This document shows positions 48,591 to 51,403 of a stretch of DNA of 51,403 nucleotides, piece by piece (positions within the stretch are counted from its first letter, which is position 1; each line of letters opens with the position of its first letter). Both the position numbers and the translations under genes were made by a program. The notes under the pieces are model-generated. The model was not told where the DNA came from. It did not search any database and worked only from the letters and a program-made list of their open reading frames with translations. The DNA is from Acidobacteriota bacterium (lineage in GTDB: Bacteria > Acidobacteriota > Vicinamibacteria > Vicinamibacterales > 2-12-FULL-66-21), in assembly GCA_013813355.1 (NCBI GenBank), contig JACCRT010000046.1, positions 1-51,403 of the forward strand, written 5' to 3'.

Positions 48591-50512
48591 TCGCGGCGCT
48601 CCGGCGTCTCGCGACGCTGCTCGCGATTGCCCTCGGCATCTATCATCTCTACACCGCGGTTTTCGGCGCCCCGGTCGCGCTCGTTCATCGTGCCGTCCAC
48701 CTGGGCGGCATGACGCTGCTGGCGTACCTGATTCTCGCGTCCGCCGAGCGCCGCTCGACCGCCGGACGGATCGCGTATCTCGGGCTCGGTCTGCTCGGTG
48801 CCGCGGCGTCGCTGTACCTGGTGGTGTCGTTTCGCGACCTCATCACCCGGGTGGGGTCCCCTTCGCCCCTCGACCTGACGATGGCGGCCATTGCGGTCCT
48901 CGTCGTCATGGACCTTGCGCGACAGCTCCATGGATGGGCGCTGACGCTCACGACGACGGCCTTCATCGTGTACGGCCTGGCCGGCCCCTGGATGCCCGGC
49001 TTCATGGGCCACCGCGGCTACGCGGTTCCCGAGACGCTCGAGTTCATCTACACCACGACCGAAGGCCTCTTCGGCGTGCCGCTGCAGGTGTCGGCCACTT
49101 ACCTCGCGGTCTTCATTCTGTTTGCCGCCTTCCTCGAGCGCTCCGGCATCATCGGCCTCTTTCACGACCTGGCGTTCGCCATCGCGGGCCGGTCGGCCGG
49201 CGGCGTGGCCAAGGTGGCGGTCGTATCGAGCGCGCTGATGGGGACGGTGAACGGGAGCGGCCTCGCCAACGTAACGACGACCGGCGCGGTGACGATCCCG
49301 CTGATGAAGAGGAGCGGCTTCTCGCCGCACTACGCGGCCGCGGTGGAAGCCACGGCCTCGATGGGCGGGCAGATCATGCCGCCGGTCATGGGCGTGGCCG
49401 CCTTCCTCATGGCCGAGCGGCTCGGGGTACCCTATGCGCGCATCGCGCTCGCCGCGATCGTGCCGGCGCTCCTCTACTTTTTCGCGACGGGTGTGCAGAT
49501 CCACCTGCACGCCAGACGCCTCGGGCTGGCACCCCCGCCCGAGGCCAAGGCGCGGCTCCTGGGAGACGTCCTCTGTCGGGACGGCTACCTGCTGCTGCCG
49601 GTGCTGGTGCTCTTCGCCGTGATGCTGCAGGGCTACTCGCCGGTCTACGCCGCCGTCGGGAGCATTGCCGCCAGCCTGCTGCTCTCGTGGGCCGCCTCAC
49701 TGGTCCTCGCGCTCCGGACGCCCGGCGGCGGCGCGGCGCGTGCCGCGGCGTTTCTTGGCGCCGCCGGCGCCCGCGGCGCCACGCTCACCGGCATCCTGGG
49801 ATCGCTCGACGCCGGCATGCGCCGCACCGTGAGCGTCGCGTCGGCCTGCGCCGTCGTCGGCATCATCATCGGGATCGTGACGCTCACCGGCGCCGGGCTG
49901 AAGCTGTCGAGCGCCATCATCATGGCCGCCGGCGAGCGCCTGCCAGCCACGCTGGTCCTGACGATGTTCGCGTGTTTCCTCCTCGGGATGGGCTTGCCGA
50001 CGATCCCGACCTACATCATCACGTCGACCATGGCAGCGCCGGCACTGCTGAAGCTCGGCGTGGACCCGCTGGCGGCGGATTTCTTCGTGATGTACTTCGG
50101 GGTGCTGGCCAACCTCACGCCGCCCGTAGCGCTGGCGGCCTACGCGGCGGCCGGGATCGCGGGCGCGCATCCGATGCGCACGTGCCTGCAGGCCATCCGG
50201 CTGTCGGTCGCGGGCTTCCTCGTGCCGTACATCTTCGTCTACTCCCCCATCATGCTGGGCGTCGGCTTCGAGCCGTGGGCGATGCTCGGCGTGGTGGTCA
50301 CGGCCGCGGCCGGCGTCTTCGCCCTGGGCGCGGCGATGGAGGGTTACCTGTTCCGTGAGACCGCCTGGCACGAGCGCGTCCTGCTGCTTGCTGCGGCGCT
50401 CGTGCTGATCGTGCCGGGCCTCGTGACCGACACCATCGGCGCGGTGCTGTTCGCCATTACGGTGGTGTCGCAGAAAATGTATCGCGTGGGGATCGAACCC
50501 AGGACGCCGTGA
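48587..50512 (+). CDS. TRAP transporter fused 4TM/12TM permease
   Basis: 641 residues with about sixteen hydrophobic segments, the fused DctQM-type permease that pairs with TAXI binding proteins. Recognisable parts are the N-terminal 4TM region, YAVPETLEFIYTTTEGLFGVP, then VVSSALMGTVNGSGLANVTTTGAVTIPLMKRSGFSPHYAAAVEATASMGGQIMPPVMG (by position 210-266) and the second half FACFLLGMGLPTIPTYIITSTMAAPAL, YFGVLANLTPPVALAAYAAAGIAG. It imports substrate using an ion gradient. The final residues MYRVGIEPRTP do not belong to the family and are encoded by a tRNA-like sequence read in antisense. Confidence 0.9.
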   Translation: MIAALRRLATLLAIALGIYHLYTAVFGAPVALVHRAVHLGGMTLLAYLILASAERRSTAGRIAYLGLGLLGAAASLYLVVSFRDLITRVGSPSPLDLTMAAIAVLVVMDLARQLHGWALTLTTTAFIVYGLAGPWMPGFMGHRGYAVPETLEFIYTTTEGLFGVPLQVSATYLAVFILFAAFLERSGIIGLFHDLAFAIAGRSAGGVAKVAVVSSALMGTVNGSGLANVTTTGAVTIPLMKRSGFSPHYAAAVEATASMGGQIMPPVMGVAAFLMAERLGVPYARIALAAIVPALLYFFATGVQIHLHARRLGLAPPPEAKARLLGDVLCRDGYLLLPVLVLFAVMLQGYSPVYAAVGSIAASLLLSWAASLVLALRTPGGGAARAAAFLGAAGARGATLTGILGSLDAGMRRTVSVASACAVVGIIIGIVTLTGAGLKLSSAIIMAAGERLPATLVLTMFACFLLGMGLPTIPTYIITSTMAAPALLKLGVDPLAADFFVMYFGVLANLTPPVALAAYAAAGIAGAHPMRTCLQAIRLSVAGFLVPYIFVYSPIMLGVGFEPWAMLGVVVTAAAGVFALGAAMEGYLFRETAWHERVLLLAAALVLIVPGLVTDTIGAVLFAITVVSQKMYRVGIEPRTP

Positions 50513-50533
50513 GAAAAGTCAGGTGCTCTACCC
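50482..50533 (-). pseudogene. degenerate tRNA-like remnant, Lys-type
   Basis: On the minus strand, GGTAGAGCACCTGACTTTT (D-arm end and anticodon region with TTT), then GGGTTCGATCCCCAC resemble the D-, anticodon and T-arms of tRNA-Lys. The anticodon stem and acceptor stem do not close properly, so it is non-functional. It overlaps the last codons of the TRAP permease gene, suggesting an insertion or recombination point. Confidence 0.35.
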
Positions 50534-50983
50534 GGTAGGCGGTAGTTCGACCCGCTGATCCCACCTCGCAAGTCCGGGTGGCCCCACCAGTTCGATCAGC
50601 GAGTCCTCCTCCACGCTTCGTGTGGACCTGAAATGCGGGAAGTCCTCCTTACGATGGGTGCCCCCACGAGCACAGGTGAGGGATCGCAGCGCGGTGGACC
50701 GTCCGGCTTTGCGCCCGCCCGGCCTCCGCTGTGGTCGAGCTGCGCACCCCGGCGGTGATCGAGCCCGCCGGCTGCAGGCCCTCGACCGGAACCCCGGGGC
50801 TCGCGTGTCTTGGCAGACGACAGGAGCCCGGGCTCTACTCGGGAGCGCCGCTGCCTGCTTTGTCCAATCCCGTCAGCCGGATAGCGGGATTCCGAAGGCC
50901 CCGCGCCTATGGCGTGTTTTCTGCACGCTTCGCGCACCGGGACAAACCTTTCCCACGTCCGACCCGTTGACAGGAGGAATGTG
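50513..50983. other. 470-bp intergenic region without recognisable gene
   Basis: It contains only short ORFs lacking known motifs on both strands. The remaining tRNA-like sequence lies at its start. AATCCCG (50866-50872) and CGGGATT (50885-50891) form a small hairpin. The last 20 bases carry a good ribosome-binding site (CAGGAGGAAT) for the gene at 50984. No clear promoter consensus is visible. Confidence 0.4.
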
Positions 50984-51403
50984 ATGACACGGACACTCGC
51001 AACTTCGTGGATCCTGGCCTGTGCGTTCGCTGTGAGCCTCGCGGCGCAGGCGCCGGCTCAGCAGCAACCGGAGTCCAAAGCGGCCGGCGAACGGACGGTC
51101 GATCTGACCGGATGCCTCGCCGCCGGCAGCCAGCCGGACACGTTCCGGCTGACTCACATCAAGGCCGCTAAGACGCCGACCGCCAAGCCCGGCGAGGTGG
51201 TTGGCACCACCGGGCTCAAGACCGGCGACGCCGTACAGCTCATCGGCACCGACGCCGCCAAGCTCAAGGCCCACATCGGCCATACGGTGACCGTCACCGG
51301 CATGCTCGTCCCGCGGAAAGAGGGCTACGCCGAGCCGGCGGCAAAGCCGGGCACTCCGGCGGCAAAGGAGCAGGGGGACATGCGCATGAACATGAAGTCG
51401 TTC
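50984..51403 (+). CDS. secreted OB-fold-like protein, 3' end beyond window
   Basis: 140 codons are present with no stop before the window ends. An AGGAGG ribosome-binding site lies six bases before the ATG. The signal peptide (WILACAFAVSLAAQAPAQQ) is followed by a small beta-rich domain with VDLTGCLAAGSQPDTFRLTH, VQLIGTDAAKLKAHIGHTVTVTG and a C-terminal Lys/Pro/Ala-rich region ending in Met-rich MRMNMKSF. The pattern TGCL...FxLT...L...HxGHxVxVTG resembles a small secreted OB-fold family that is frequent in Acidobacteria. Periplasmic location is expected. Function and final length are unknown. Confidence 0.65.
   Translation, partial: MTRTLATSWILACAFAVSLAAQAPAQQQPESKAAGERTVDLTGCLAAGSQPDTFRLTHIKAAKTPTAKPGEVVGTTGLKTGDAVQLIGTDAAKLKAHIGHTVTVTGMLVPRKEGYAEPAAKPGTPAAKEQGDMRMNMKSF

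Noticed and set aside
48541-50358. 605-residue plus-strand ORF in a second frame of the TRAP permease
   Set aside because: Arg-rich shadow of the real permease frame, which has clear TRAP motifs and coupled start.
50596-50984. ORFs of 79-120 codons in the last intergenic region
   Set aside because: Conflicting frames on both strands, no motif, no ribosome-binding site at the starts.

Overview
The window is GC-rich, densely packed and strongly mosaic. Gene content suggests an environmental member of the Acidobacteriota, probably the Vicinamibacteria. The clues are an orphan MacB/FtsX (ADOP-type) permease, a DUF2934 protein, a TolB-like propeller fused to an outer-membrane barrel, a PPi-type phosphofructokinase, a PQQ-dehydrogenase-associated propeller gene pair and a SahR-like regulator beside ahcY. 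This is inferred from families I recognise; there is no rRNA or marker tree here. Third-position GC bias creates long false antisense ORFs, which I left out.

Layout. 1-2127: the tail of a ketosynthase III gene, an SDR gene cut off by a 164-bp element with perfect 23-bp terminal inverted repeats, then a minus-strand PQQ-system pair (binding protein and YVTN propeller). 2588-12661: one co-directional polycistron of ten genes, most overlapping by 4 bp. It holds two NDP-sugar epimerases, a B12-binding-type radical SAM protein, a GT4 glycosyltransferase, three CgeB-like glycosyltransferases, a response regulator, a SAM methyltransferase and a GH39-like glycosidase. It looks like a dedicated, largely uncharacterised glycoconjugate pathway. 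A hairpin and then a near-perfect sigma-54 promoter follow. 12789-16597: small stress-type and membrane proteins, CsaA, a truncated DUF72 gene, an SDR and an SRPBCC pair. 16766-21895: D-aminoacylase-like amidohydrolase, class II photolyase and a secreted PLD-like protein. 22179-24674: ArsR-methyltransferase regulator and ahcY (methyl cycle). 24776-31344: DUF2461, tRNA-Pro with terminator, propeller lipoprotein, a decapitated ADOP permease, DUF6483, and a Na/Pi symporter with a PhoU partner. 31226-36608: a pyrophosphatase divergent from a PPi-type phosphofructokinase, then a 1028-residue protease/propeller/barrel protein.

37324-37914 is the most striking gene. An in-frame TGA splits a thioredoxin-like lipoprotein exactly at the first position of a CxxC-type motif (giving UxxC). 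It is followed five bases later by a strong SECIS-like hairpin with a GG-containing loop, so this is a candidate selenoprotein. The rest is a histidine kinase, an esterase, a housekeeping run (amidase, GerMN, rph, rdgB), a DUF481 protein, two toxin-antitoxin pairs (VapBC and MazEF), a spermidine-synthase-like protein, gene fragments, a TAXI-TRAP transporter and a secreted OB-fold-like protein cut by the window end.

A recurrent regulatory theme is a TAnnnT-like -10 box only 5-17 bases upstream of the start codon of first genes. That suggests many leaderless or nearly leaderless mRNAs. Several genes are visibly broken (SDR, DUF72, ADOP permease, kinase N-terminus, pyrophosphatase C-terminus), so the region has been rearranged repeatedly.
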